In this document: positions 36,171 to 46,709 of the stretch, piece by piece
How positions within the stretch are numbered: the first letter of the stretch is position 1
Layout of the letters: each line of letters begins with the position of its first letter
Assembly (NCBI GenBank): GCA_028274465.1
Contig: CM051456.1
Location: forward strand, 111,963,397-112,027,396
Source of the DNA: Plantago ovata
Taxonomy: Eukaryota; Streptophyta; Magnoliopsida; Lamiales; Plantaginaceae
Length of the DNA stretch: 64,000 nt
Reading direction: 5' to 3'
Position numbers and translations under genes: made by a program
The notes under the pieces: generated by a model
What the model was told of the DNA's origin: nothing
The model's database searches: none
What the model saw: only the letters and a program-made list of their open reading frames with translations

Positions 36171-36894
36171 TCGGAGTCTGGTGAGTGTGTTTGAAGGTCT
36201 ATATGTTATGAGGAGCTAGTGTAACATTATGAGGAGCTAGTGTAACAATGTATACAAAATAGGCAATTGATTTTCTATGCTTACAGGAAACGAAATCACG
36301 GGCAGTGGAAAGGAGACTAGCATGTTGAACTTTTGTGGGGAAGTTTGGAGTTCGATTGGGTGTGCAACGGGCCTAATGAATTTTTCTGGCGGACTCCTTT
36401 GTATTTGAAATAAAGCTCGTTTTAACCGAGTGCATTGTTGGGGGAAGGATGGGTTTCTTGAGGTGGAAGACGATTGAGATGGGACCGCGTCCGTATCGTA
36501 AATGTGTATGGCCCAAATTCTAGCTGGTCGGGAAAGTTTGTGGAGGGTGATTCATGATAGGGTAGCAAGTAGCATCGAGTGGGATGGATAAATGATGTAT
36601 TTGTGGCGATTTTAATGCGGTAGCAAGTAGCAAATTAAATACTCTCCACGTGAATTGTGAATTTCATTTTACTAAATCTCTTGATTACCTTGTAGTAAAA
36701 ATTAAAAAAAAAAAAAAAACCTATCCTTAAAATGCTTCATATTAATAAATATTAAGAATTAATGGTAACGGGTGAGTGTGTTAATACGTCTTTTGATCCC
36801 AGAAAATATGGATGACTTAATATTGTCATCTTCGATACTAAAGTAGTTTTCTTCGCACGATGTACGTAGAAAAAAATGGATTTACATATTAACG
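36171..36894. other. Intergenic DNA
   Basis: No gene seen. A 22-bp direct duplication ('atgaggagctagtgtaaca') lies at about 36,209-36,247, and an A-tract of 16 lies near 36,703. Confidence 0.4.
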
Positions 36895-37059
36895 AATCAA
36901 CATGCTCATGGTTACGAGAATTATGGAGTGGGGCAGTGCTTTTTGATTGGTTGACTGAAGGATACCCGCATCACGTTATTATTATGATTTAATGAATATT
37001 TAACGTGTAGCTACTATCATGTCGTATATGTGTTTAATTATTGAATTCCATGTATCCGA
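36895..37059. repeat. Left flank of the CACTA element: unit of a tandem-repeat array
   Basis: This segment (GAGAATTATGGAGTGGG ... TTTAACGTGTAGCTAC ... TTGAATTCCATGTATCC) is a further copy of the repeat found at 44,389-44,990 on the other side of the CACTA element. The transposon therefore split an existing array. Confidence 0.65.
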
Positions 37060-37082
37060 CACTACAAAAAATCAGAACTTTA

Positions 37083-37320
37083 CCGACGGATAAAATGACT
37101 GATTTTATCCGTCGGTAAATAGCGACGGATCGGTGTCTCTTAGCGACGGATGACGGATAACGAACAAAGTTGACCACTTTGTTCGTCATCCGTCGCTAAT
37201 AGTTTTTTATCCGTCGGTATCTTAGCGACGGATAACTTATCCGTCGCTAAATATTAAGAAAAAATAAAAAAAAAAAAATTAAATTACACTTACCGACGGA
37301 TAAGCGTATCCGTCGGTAAG
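37083..37320. repeat. 5' subterminal CCGACGGATAA repeats of the CACTA element
   Basis: Roughly ten copies of (T)TACCGACGGAT or its complement, in both orientations, with some forming local inverted pairs. In En/Spm such subterminal motifs are the TNPA binding sites needed for excision, so the same role is inferred here. Confidence 0.8.
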
Positions 37321-38249
37321 CTCCATTTATACCGGCCGCGACTGGCAGAACGCCATTGCCATCTTCTTCTCCTTTCTTTCTTCTTTCCGTTTTTCATCTT
37401 CTCATCTCCATTTCTCCTTCAAAACTTCACCATTTTCATCCATTTTGGTAGCAAATTGAAGCTTATTGCACAAGGAACAAGGAACAACCTTCAATTTGGA
37501 TTTTTTTTGGTCAATTTGTGCAAAATCAAAGGTATGAACTCTAACCCTTATTTGATTTTTAATTTGGGAATTATCTAATTGTTGGTTAAATTGTCAAATG
37601 TATGTTACATAGTAGTTGATACAAGTATATTTTGCTTAAATGTGTAGTTCATTGTTGTTAAAATTGAGTAATGAATCGATTTTGGGATTTTATTAATTTG
37701 GGGATTTCTTAAATTATGGAAATGTATGTTAGTATTAAGTAGATATTAGTTGTTATAGTTGAATGTTAGTTTTGGATTATGTTAATTTGGGTTTGTTAAT
37801 TAAAATCGAGACTTAGATCAATTTAGGGCTTTTTTAGTTTTGTATTTAATCGAATTTAATGTTCCATAACTAGGTTATGTACTTATATAAGGTTAATTTT
37901 GTAGTTGAATACGATAAAATAGAGTAATTTATGAAAATCGAGACTTGTAGCTCAATTTGGGGGTTTTGAAATAAAGTGAAAATGGGTTCGAGATGATGAT
38001 ATGATGATGATGTTAGGTTAGAGATGATGTTCATATGGTTGTTGTTGATGATGCTAGTCTAGAGATGTTGTTGATGGTTGGTAAAATTAAATGAAATGAT
38101 TATAACATAATAATAAAATGATTATAATGTTAACTTCAAATCTGTATAAGACATATAAATATCCTTAAAACTACATTTCAATTCTAAATATGAATATTGA
38201 AAATGTATGAATTTAATAATTAAAGAATTTCAGGTTAGTCATTGTTGAA

Positions 38250-41200
38250 ATGGAACCCGATCGGTCTTGGATGTATAAACGGACCAAGCATGGGATGATT
38301 CTGCCTAGTTTCGAGCAGGGGCTTGATTCATTTATTGCATTTGCACTTGCACACCCTGATTGTTTGAAATGTGGGGATATGAAGTGTCCTTGTAGTGCAA
38401 ATAAATGTAGAAACACGCAATGGTTGAGCCCCAATATGGTTAAGCAGCACGTGAGAAGTAGGGGATTCGTGCCTGATTATGAGGTATGGAATCATCACGG
38501 TGAGACTGTTCCTTTGCTCCTAGACTATGGGAGCGAGAAAGATGAGACGGACCAAGGATTTGTCCGCCGTTTCCTCGGGTCCATCGTCAGTACATGGTGA
38601 TATGGATGCCATGTTGGAGAATGTTGCACATGGTATTGATTTTGGTGTCAGTAATATGGAGGATGTTGAGGAGTCTCCAAATGCCGAGACTATGGCATTC
38701 TACGAGATGTTAGAGTCCTCAAAGAAGCCTATCTTTCCAGGCAGTCCTATGACCGAGTTAGAGTTGGTGTCTCAAACTTTGAGTGCCAAAGCTGAGGGTG
38801 CCCAATCAGAAGAGAACTTCAACACTTGGTTAAACATCCTTAGGAAGGCGTTTCCCGAGCCTAACTTGATTCCTACCAATTTCTATCACGCGCAGAAGAA
38901 GATGCGTGGTTTGGGGTTGCCTATGGAGAAGATTGATTGTTGCCCCGATATGTGCATGATTTATTGGGAGGAGGATGCAGAGTTGCTAAGTTGCAAACAT
39001 TGTGGGAAGGAACGATACAAGCGTTACAAGCCTGGGGCTTCTAACAAACGACAGAAAATGAATCTTTCCCACAAGAAGATGTGGTACTTTCCTTTAGGTC
39101 CGCGTTTGAAGAGGTTGTATGCTTCAAATGCTTGTGCAGATAAAATGAAGTGGCACAAGGAGAGGGTGATACCTGCAGATATGGCGGGTAAGATGGAGCA
39201 TCCAGCTGATTCACCGGCCTGGAAGGAATTTGATGAGAAATATCCTGAGTTTGCAGCGGAACCGAGGAATGTAAGGTTGGGCCTTAGTTCTGATGGTTTT
39301 AACCCTTTTGGGAATGAGCGTAAGTATTCCATGTGGCCGGTAATGGTAACTCCGTACAATCTACCGCCGAATGATTGCATGAAAGAACCATTCATGTTCT
39401 TGACTGTCTTGGTTCCCGGTCCTGATGATCCGGGACAGAAGCTGGATGTGTTCTTGCAGCCGCTGATCAAGGAGCTTCATGATCTATGGGTGAACGGTAT
39501 ACCTGCTTATGATGTGTCTAGCAAGAAGAACTTCACTTTGAGAGCAGCTCTTCTGTGGACTGTTAGTGACTTTCCGGCTTACTCTATGCTTTCTGGGAGG
39601 AAGACTTCTAGATTTCATGCTTGCCCACATTGTTTGGAGGATACTAATGCTTTTAGACTTGACAAAAGTGGCAAGGAAACTTGGTTTGACTGCCACAGAA
39701 GGTTTCTACCGGATCATCATCCATTTAGGAACGACAAGGATCGATTCCTTAAGAATAGAGTTGAGACCAAAGGGCCCCCCAAACAACTAACCGGTGAGCA
39801 AATATTTGCAATTATCGAACACTTGGGACTTATGAAAGTGACGGAGATTGGTTGGGAGAAGCATAATGCTAAGATTCAGAAAGGTTGTGGGTGGAAGAAG
39901 AGGAGCATCTTTTGGGACTTGCCTTATTGGAGAAGTTTGAAGATACGTCATATGCTAGACTTCATGCATATAGAGAAGAACGTGTTTGAGAACTGTTTCA
40001 ACACAATTTGCCAAATACCCAACAAGACCAAGGATACAGTTAAGTCTAGAGAGGAATTGGGTGGCTTGTGCAAAAGGCCAGGGTTATCGAAGAAGAATGC
40101 CCAAGGTGAATGGCCCAAGGCGGCTTACACGATAGACAAAGATGCTAGAGAAAAATTGTTTGATTGGGTGAAGTCTTTAAAGTTTCCCGATAACTATGCA
40201 TCGAAGTTGGGGCGTTGTGTGGATCTGAACAAGACTAGGATGTATGGAATGAAGAGCCACGATTCTCATGTGTTCATGGAGAGGTTAGTTCCCATTGCAT
40301 TTCGAGAACTCTTACCTCCAGCCATTTGGAGCGCTCTTATCGAGCTAAGTTTGTTTTTCAAGAACATGTGCACAAGGGTTGTTGAAATAGAAGTTTTGAG
40401 GACACTTGAAAGGAACATACCCTTGATTCTATGCAAGCTTGAACGCATATTCCCTCCTAGCTTCTTTGATTCTATGGAGCACTTGCCGGTCCACCTCCCA
40501 TATGAAGCGTTGCATGCTGGGCCGGTTCAGTTCAGGTGGATGTATCCATTTGAGAGGTATGATAATGGTTTAACTATATTTCTATCAATATTCACACATT
40601 CGAACTTAATAACAATAATCTAATCAATTGTAATTTCATAAACAGGTACTTAGGTAAGCTTAAGAAGTTTGTCAAGAACAAAGCTCAACCTGAGGGCTCC
40701 ATTGCTAATGCATACATCCGATCTGAGAGTTCTCATTTCTGCTCCTATTACTTTGACGACGATGTCATGACCAAGACATCTAGGCCGGCTAGAAATGCCA
40801 ACACTTTCACAGTTCAAGAGGATGATTCTATCACTCTTTCCATCTTTAGGGTAACTGGACGACCTATAGGTGAGGAGAAGAAAGAATATTTGACAGAGAA
40901 AGAGTACAAGGCTGCTCACTTTTACATCCTTAGGAACTGTGAAAGTGTGGACAAGTATATGGCCATATTTGATCGGTACTTTAAAGAACGTTGTTTGGAG
41001 AATGATCCAATAATGGCAGATGATACTATTGAGTACTTACGACAACAGCAAGTGGAAACTGAATTTCCACAATGGTTTGGTGCATATGCAAGAAATCCTG
41101 CCAACAATATCACATGTCCTTACGTACTAGCTCTAGCAAGTGGTCCTTTGCGGGGGGCCGTGACATTCACATCGTACGTAGTAAATGGACTTAGGTTTGA

Positions 41201-41729
41201 CACGCATGACAGGTCATTGCACAAAGAAACTGCCAACAGTGGCGTTTCTATGCTTGGGGCAGATATAGGAGGGGAGGGGCAGGATTTCTTTGGTACCCTT
41301 AGACGGATTGTTCGTATTGAATATCCAGGTGTACCTTTGAAACGTACAGTTCTATTTGAGGTTGATTGGTACGACCCTTCTACAGATGGTACGAGAACAC
41401 ATGTGGATTATGATTTGGTTGAGATCAACCAGAAGAAGAAGTACAAAAAGTACGAGCCATTTGTGTTAGCCAGTCAAGCAACACAAGCTGTCTACTTTCC
41501 CTATCCAGGTGTGTCTAAGGCCAAGGGTGATTGGTTGGGTGTGATACCCATACGTGCTCGTTCCAAGATTGAGTATATAGAGAAGGACGAGTCCATAACC
41601 AACTCGTTCCAGTCGGATTTAGTGGATGATGTAGCACGACGCCCTATACAGGATAAAGATGGGCAGTTTGCCCTGCACGAGGATCATTTTGTAGAGTTAG
41701 AGTTGGAGGAACCTTTAATTGGTAATTAA
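38250..41729 (+). CDS. CACTA transposase, TNP2/TNPD type (about 1,099 aa)
   Basis: Proposed exons: 38250-38499, 38591-40556, 40646-41729 (3,300 nt, one frame). Domains in order: transposase-associated N-terminus (residues 1-83; DRSWMYKR, CPCSANKCR), Transposase family tnp2 (about 190-560; EKIDCCPDMCMIYW, RYKRYKPG, LPPNDCMKEPFMFLTVLVPG, HACPHCLEDTNAF, WFDCHRRFLP, LDFMHIEKNVFEN), DUF4218 (about 640-780; LPPAIWSALIELSLFF, HLPYEALHAGPVQFRWMYPF) and DUF4216 (about 965-1040; VDWYDPSTDG, YEPFVLASQATQAVYF). It should cut the element at the CACTA ends in the nucleus. The intron 40557-40645 is clear (ER joined to YLGKLKKF). The 91-bp intron 38500-38590 is inferred: without it the N-terminal domain and the tnp2 domain lie in different frames. 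The alternative is a frameshift. The last exon can also splice at 41720 to 41859 (see the next gene). Confidence 0.88.
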
Positions 41730-41858
41730 TAAATTATGTTGCTATGTCATTTATATGTATATTCCCTTGTGTGTGCATTTACGTTAATTGATAATGCTTT
41801 ATATTGTACGTGCATATTTCATATCATCATACTAACCTTGATATTGTTTTATTTGCAG

Positions 41859-43789
41859 ATGCCGAAACCTAGGTGCAACTACATTCCACCCGAGTTACGA
41901 GTTCCTGGAGCCCCAGGGTACGAGCAGGGTGTAGTTCCACCCATCATTGAATTATCGGAGGGGAGTAGCTCCTCATCGTCAACTAGGAAGAAGAAGGCTA
42001 AGTTTGACCCATTTGCGAACCTACCTGCTGATGGTTGTCCATACGAGACGCCGACCCTGGGTGCCATGTATAAGGGGAAGCCTGTTCTGTTCCCTAACGG
42101 GAAAGCTGCGTAAGTACACTTTTCTGTTGTTTAGTTTATTGTTTAACTTGTGACATATTACGTATACTTTATTATGCTTATTCATTCTTATTTGTATTTA
42201 ACAATCATAATAGGTTTTACCCTGCATCTGCCCATTCGAAGATCGGTGACATCATCAACTCCAGGTTCATCGCTCCAACACCATCTGAGGACCGTGGTGG
42301 GGAGAAGTGGTCAAGGCTGCCTGACCATGTCATTGGCTTCTACTTCGATGAGCTGCGGGTATTGTAACAATCTTAAATGTTTAGTAAACGTTGTTTTATT
42401 TTTATTCTAAATTTACGTGAGTGGTATGTTAGCCACTATATTTGGGTGATATGTTAGTCACCATGTGTTAGTTGTTTTTTTAGGGCAATGTGAGTGGTAT
42501 GTTAGCCACTATATTTGGGTGATATGTTAGTCACCATTGTGCTTACGTTGATCTTGTTCTTGTTGTATTGATTGTTGTGTCGTTCTAAATTGGTTGTTTT
42601 GGTGGTTAGAAACACTACTACTTGCCAAACGTGCTATTGAAGGAGCTTTGGTTTGTTTTCAACACTGTTGGTTCTCGTTGTTACCGAGACAAGGTCCACG
42701 ACCTTAAGGAGTCTCGAGTGAGGCCTAGATTCATCCACGAAAGCGAGTGGCCTCTGTGGTTGGCTTACTGGAAGACACAGGATGCTGAGGACCTAGCAGA
42801 TCAGAACAAGAAGAATCGAGCACGGGCGGACAGAAGCAGCTCCGGTGAAGACGAGGACTATTCGAAGCACCATCTCGGCACACAGTCTCAGGCCACTCGT
42901 GACCTCAATGCAGTAAGTTAACTTGTGCTTTACTCCAGTCACTTTCAATATTCTTAAAATTTTATTGTAAACACTGACACTTATTACTTTGCAAAATGAA
43001 CAGAGGCTCACTGGACAAGGATGCTTGTCGTACTTGACCATGGTGAGAAATGCCAAGTTCAAGAACGGCGAGTGGACATGCAAGAAAGCCAAGAAACTGA
43101 ATGTAAGTACATAAATGAGTACTTTGAGTTACTTGTACTGTATTTCTTTTTAAAAAGTTTCTATATGTATTGTAATATATCAACTCATGTATTGCTTAAC
43201 TGCTTGTAGGAGGAGGTTGAGGCTTTTTACTTGGTTAAGATGGAAGAGAAGGGTGACATACTTACGATGGAGGAAGAGAACGCTGCCTTCCTCGAGGTGA
43301 ACCCTCCTGGCCCTAAGTGGTCGATCTATGGCTTAGGGAACTTGGGACGTTCTCTTGCAGCTGAATCATTGCAGCGCTCATCCGGTTCTACCTCCAGCAC
43401 AGATTCTCGAATGGCTGAGGAGATGGCAGCACTTAGGGCCGAGAATGCTAGGATGAAGAGCATTCAGGACACACTTGTGTCTCAGGTATATTCATTTGTA
43501 TGCTAATATTATGTTGATATGTCATGTAGATGTATAACCACTTGTATGCTCATTTACATTGCTTGCATCTATCTTTCATATTCTTAACTACATCGATCAT
43601 TACTTGTGTCAGGTGGAGACGCAGAATTTGGTGCTGAAGAAGATTCTGGAGAAGCATCCCATTGACATGGACCCGTTCGCAGAGGGAGCTGTGTTTCAGA
43701 CCGGGGAGGGGAGCCCTGGTACGGCGGGGAGTGCGGATTTGCAAGGCAGTTCTCATGCTCCTTCGGCTTCCAGTGGTCGTCGTCCCTAG
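41859..43789 (+). CDS. TNPA-like protein of the CACTA element (416 aa)
   Basis: Exons 41859-42109, 42214-42358, 42610-42912, 43004-43102, 43210-43485, 43613-43789 add to 1,251 nt in one frame with GT-AG introns. The product starts MPKPRCNYIPPELRVPG, has a nuclear-signal-like RKKKAK near residue 45, and a middle section (DHVIGFYFDELR, YYLPNVLLKELWFVF, FIHESEWPLWLAYWKT, then GEWTCKKAKKLN and NPPGPKWSIYGLGNLG) that matches the plant Ptta/En/Spm transposase family (Transposase_24). A leucine/glutamate coiled coil (EEMAALRAENARMKSIQDTL) precedes a Ser/Gly-rich tail. In En/Spm this class binds subterminal repeats and supports TNPD. The ATG directly follows a strong acceptor (TTTGCAG), so an upstream leader exon is likely. 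Intron 2 contains a duplicated segment of about 47 bp. Confidence 0.82.
42418..42536. repeat. Direct repeat inside intron 2 of the TNPA-like gene
   Basis: A segment of about 47 bp beginning TGAGTGGTATGTTAGCCAC occurs at about 42,418-42,464 and again at about 42,490-42,536, about 72 bp apart and nearly identical. It is non-coding. Confidence 0.7.
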
Positions 43790-44004
43790 ATTTCTACATT
43801 TTAGTTGGGCATTTGTAGTAAAACTTTCACATTTACATTTGTAGTAAACGTTTTTCTATTTTGAAGAATCGAATTTTATTGAATTTTATTTTCAATTCAA
43901 ATTTAATGATTTTTAATTTTTAGTACGTAAATTTATATTATTAAACAGGTTGTTGTACAATTATCAAGAAAAGTAATAAAAAAAATTTTTAAGAAAAAAA
44001 AATT

Positions 44005-44370
44005 TACCAACGGATAACTTTATCCGTCGGTAAGTGCCGGTTGACTAAGTCAACCGGCCATACCGACGGATAACGTTATCCGTCGGTAACCGTCACCAAC
44101 GGATACATTTATCCGTCGGTAAACGTCACCGACGGATAAATTTATCCGTCGGTCAGACGAATAAGGGCTGGTCAACGCCCCTATTCGTCAGTCCGTCGGT
44201 ATTATTCGTCGCTAAATTTAGCGACGAATAAGATCCGACGGTAACGGCATTACCGACGGATAAAATAGCGACGGGCTATTTATCCGTCGGTAAGTGGTTA
44301 CCGATCCGTCGGTAAGTACTTACCGACGGATCGGTACCCGGATACCGACGGATACCATCCGTCGGTAAAG
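44005..44370. repeat. 3' subterminal CCGACGGATAA repeats of the CACTA element
   Basis: More than fifteen copies of TTATCCGTCGGTAA-type motifs in both orientations, denser than at the 5' side, as in En/Spm where the 3' subterminal zone has more TNPA sites. Several adjacent copies are perfect inverted pairs (for example around TACTTACCGACGGATCGG). Confidence 0.8.
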
Positions 44371-44388
44371 TTTCCAGTTCTTGTAGTG

Positions 44389-44990
44389 GGCAATTGGATT
44401 CTGTAAAGTTGCGAAGAACATGGAGCGAAAAACAAGTGTTTTTGTTGGTTTACTGAAGCACACCCACATCACTATATGATTTATGATTTATCATATATTT
44501 AATGTGTAGCTGTTATCACGTCGTATATTGCTTTTATTTATTGAAAATTCCGTACTTTAGGGCAAGTGGATTCTATGAGGTTGCGAGAATCATGGAGTGG
44601 GAACGGTCTTATCACGCCGTGTATCGTTTTTTATTTATTCACTTCCGTATTTTGGGCAAGTGGATTTTCTGAGGCTGTGAGAATCGAGGGACGAATGTTT
44701 TTTATTGGATGGCTGAAGTATACTGCCTCGTCGCCTTACTATTTATGATTTACTGAATATTTAACGTGTAGTCGTATAGTGGATAAATTTATTGAGTTCA
44801 GTATTTGAGTGCAAATAGATTATGTGATATATATTGTTTTTTATTGGATGGCTGAAGTACTCCCTCGTCACCCTACTATTATGATTTACTGAATATTTAA
44901 CGTGTAGTCGTATAGTGGATACATTTATTGAGTTCCGTATTTGAGTGCAAATGGATTATGTGATATATATTATTTAATGTGGAATATGGA
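44389..44990. repeat. Tandem-repeat array flanking the CACTA element
   Basis: Degenerate units containing 'gggcaagtggattctatgagg', 'gagaatcatggagtggg', 'ttttattggatggctgaag', 'atttactgaatatttaacgtgtag' and 'ttattgagttccgtatt'. The last two full copies are about 136 bp apart (ATTTAACGTGTAGTCG at 44,758 and 44,894). Earlier copies are truncated. One more copy lies left of the CACTA element. No coding potential. Confidence 0.7.
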
Positions 44991-45222
44991 ACTTAAATGA
45001 TCTTCATTAGGATGGAAGCGGGGAAAGATCGATTCTCGTAACTTGTTACTTGTGGTCAAATTTATGTCGGATATGATCTTCATTAGGAATTTAGGAATTA
45101 GGATTGAAGCGGGGAAAGATAGATGCTCGTAGCATGTGGTGGACTCTATGTTGATATTGCAGAAAATGGCTTAACCACTGTGCCTCAGGGGCGAATGCAT
45201 GTAGGCGCAAGGGGCAACAATT

Positions 45223-45840
45223 TTTTTTTTATTTTTTTTTTTTTTTTTTTTTTTTTGAGACAAAGTAGTTCGTTTATTCACACACTGAAAGTCTGTACAA
45301 TGCTTGTTGGCGAGGCTGTCCCACTATCCGAGTGGTTGCCTCTGATATATCATGTAAATTACAAGCTGAAAGCCAAAATGGTTCTAAGTCCCAAACTCGA
45401 GAATCCACCCTACGGAGGTGGTTGTCGAGTAGTGGTGGAACTACTTCTGTCTTGAAACTACTGCTAGCTAGTTTTGCCAGGAAGTTTGCTGCTGTGTTTG
45501 CTTCCCTGTAGATGCCGAAAAACTGGAGATCCAGAAAAATTGCTTGCTAACTGCTGTATGTCCTTAATCAAGTTCCATGACTGAGCCTGAGGTGCCTTCC
45601 CCCTGCAAAGACAGTGCAAAACATACTCAGAATCTGTATAAACCAAAAGTTTGGATATATCTAAATTAATTGCTGCTATTAAACCACTTTTAACCGCCCA
45701 TATTTCAGCTGTATTGTTATCACTTAGTCCTAAAAATTCAGCTCCAGCTTGTATGAATTGGCCTTGGTGGTTTAAGGGGCAGCAGTGCTGCCCCTGGAAT
45801 TTTCCCATGAAGTTACTAGTATACCTTTTTTCATAATGTA
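45223..45840 (-). mobile_element. L1-type LINE 3' fragment (RNase H, 3' UTR, poly(A)) nested in the hAT element
   Basis: A T-tract of more than 30 bases at about 45,221-45,256 is the poly(A) tail of a minus-strand insertion. Behind it the minus strand encodes a plant LINE RNase H domain: LGLSDNNTAEIWAVKSGL (Glu site), LLVYTDSEYVLHCL (Asp site), then after a one-base shift REANTAANFLAKLASSSF. The first catalytic Asp strand is missing, so the copy is 5'-truncated and inactive. Confidence 0.75.
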
Positions 45841-45915
45841 TGATACAATAGTATACTATATTACACGCTGCACTTAAATGATGTGAAGCGTCTTTGTCCG
45901 GGTGGATTTCATGTA

Positions 45916-46173
45916 CTCCCTCTGTCCCGCTACAATTTATCCAGTTTGACTTTTTTCGGTCAACAACTTTCAACTTTGACTCCCGATTACTCTTAAACTG
46001 TAATGGTAAAATACTTAACAAAATTATATTATGAAAATATAGAACCTAAAGTTTCATAATATAGTTTTATCAAGTATTTTATTATCATAGTTTAAGAGTA
46101 ATCAGGAGTCAAAGTTGAAAATTATTGACCGAAAAAAGTCAAAATGGGTAATTTGTAGCGGGACACTGTTCTC
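45916..46173. mobile_element. Stowaway MITE nested in the hAT element (258 bp)
   Basis: The left end CTCCCTCTGTCCCGCTACAA pairs with TTGTAGCGGGACA at the right. Complementarity continues inward almost to the centre (GTCAAACTGG..., TTTTTTCGGTCAA..., AACTTTGACTCC..., GATTACTCTTAAACT...), so the element is close to one long hairpin. TA borders both sides. The outer right TIR is mutated. Confidence 0.8.
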
Positions 46174-46709
46174 TATTTAACTAGATTGTCCAAGTTCGAA
46201 ACCACTCTGCACATTTACTATGCCCACTTATTATTACTTTTATTTTTATGTCCCAGTTTCATTCTAGTATTTTATCCTTACTTTCCTTACTTTTTTGCTT
46301 CATTGTTATTATATCGCCTGTTATTATCCTAGTTGTTATCCCATCTTCATATGTTTTAACTTCTTTCATCTTTTCTACTTTAAATTTCTTTTGATATTTA
46401 TATACTAGTCATATTGTTTTTCTATGTACCAGTCTAAGTTCTACAAATATTCATTTATTGTAAATATCTTAAATTTAGAAGTAAATGATTGAAATTTGAT
46501 TTTACTAGAAAAAAAAACAAACTAGTTAAATATATTCATATATTTCTAGTTTTACTTTTTATGATTTCCTAAAATTTATTTATGATTTTTTTGAATTTTT
46601 TTTCATATATATATGCACCACACGTAAGTAAAAGATTTGACACACACTAGCTTCTTTAAGAAAAATTGCTCCCCTGACTAAAATTTATGCGTTCGCCCGT
46701 GCTGTGCCT

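Larger units (their letters stand above)
37060..44388 (+). mobile_element. Full-length CACTA (En/Spm-type) DNA transposon (7,329 bp)
   Basis: The element starts with CACTACAAAAAATC and ends with the complement of CACTACAAGAACTGG. The first eight bases of both ends are identical. Both subterminal regions (about 37,080-37,320 and 44,005-44,370) carry many copies of the motif TTACCGACGGATAA/TTATCCGTCGGTAA in both orientations, the kind of array bound by TNPA in Spm. Inside are two genes in the same orientation with the classic En/Spm content: a TNP2/TNPD-type transposase (38250-41729) and a TNPA-like protein (41859-43789). A probable 5' leader intron (37,532-38,233) precedes the first ATG. Flanking trinucleotides are CGA and GGC, so a 3-bp target duplication is not preserved. 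Both genes appear open, so the element may be autonomous. Confidence 0.9.
45186..46701. mobile_element. Non-autonomous hAT element (1,516 bp), TSD CTGTGCCT, with nested insertions
   Basis: The left end is CAGGGGCGAATGCAT. The right end read on the minus strand is CACGGGCGAACGCAT. An exact 8-bp duplication CTGTGCCT flanks it at 45178-45185 and 46702-46709, which is diagnostic for hAT. The inside contains an L1 3' fragment (45223 to about 45840, minus) and a Stowaway MITE (45916-46173), which account for much of its length. No hAT transposase is present. Confidence 0.85.

Noticed and set aside
37057-44391. 3-bp target duplication for the CACTA element
   Set aside because: The flanking triplets are CGA and GGC, which do not match, so no TSD was claimed.
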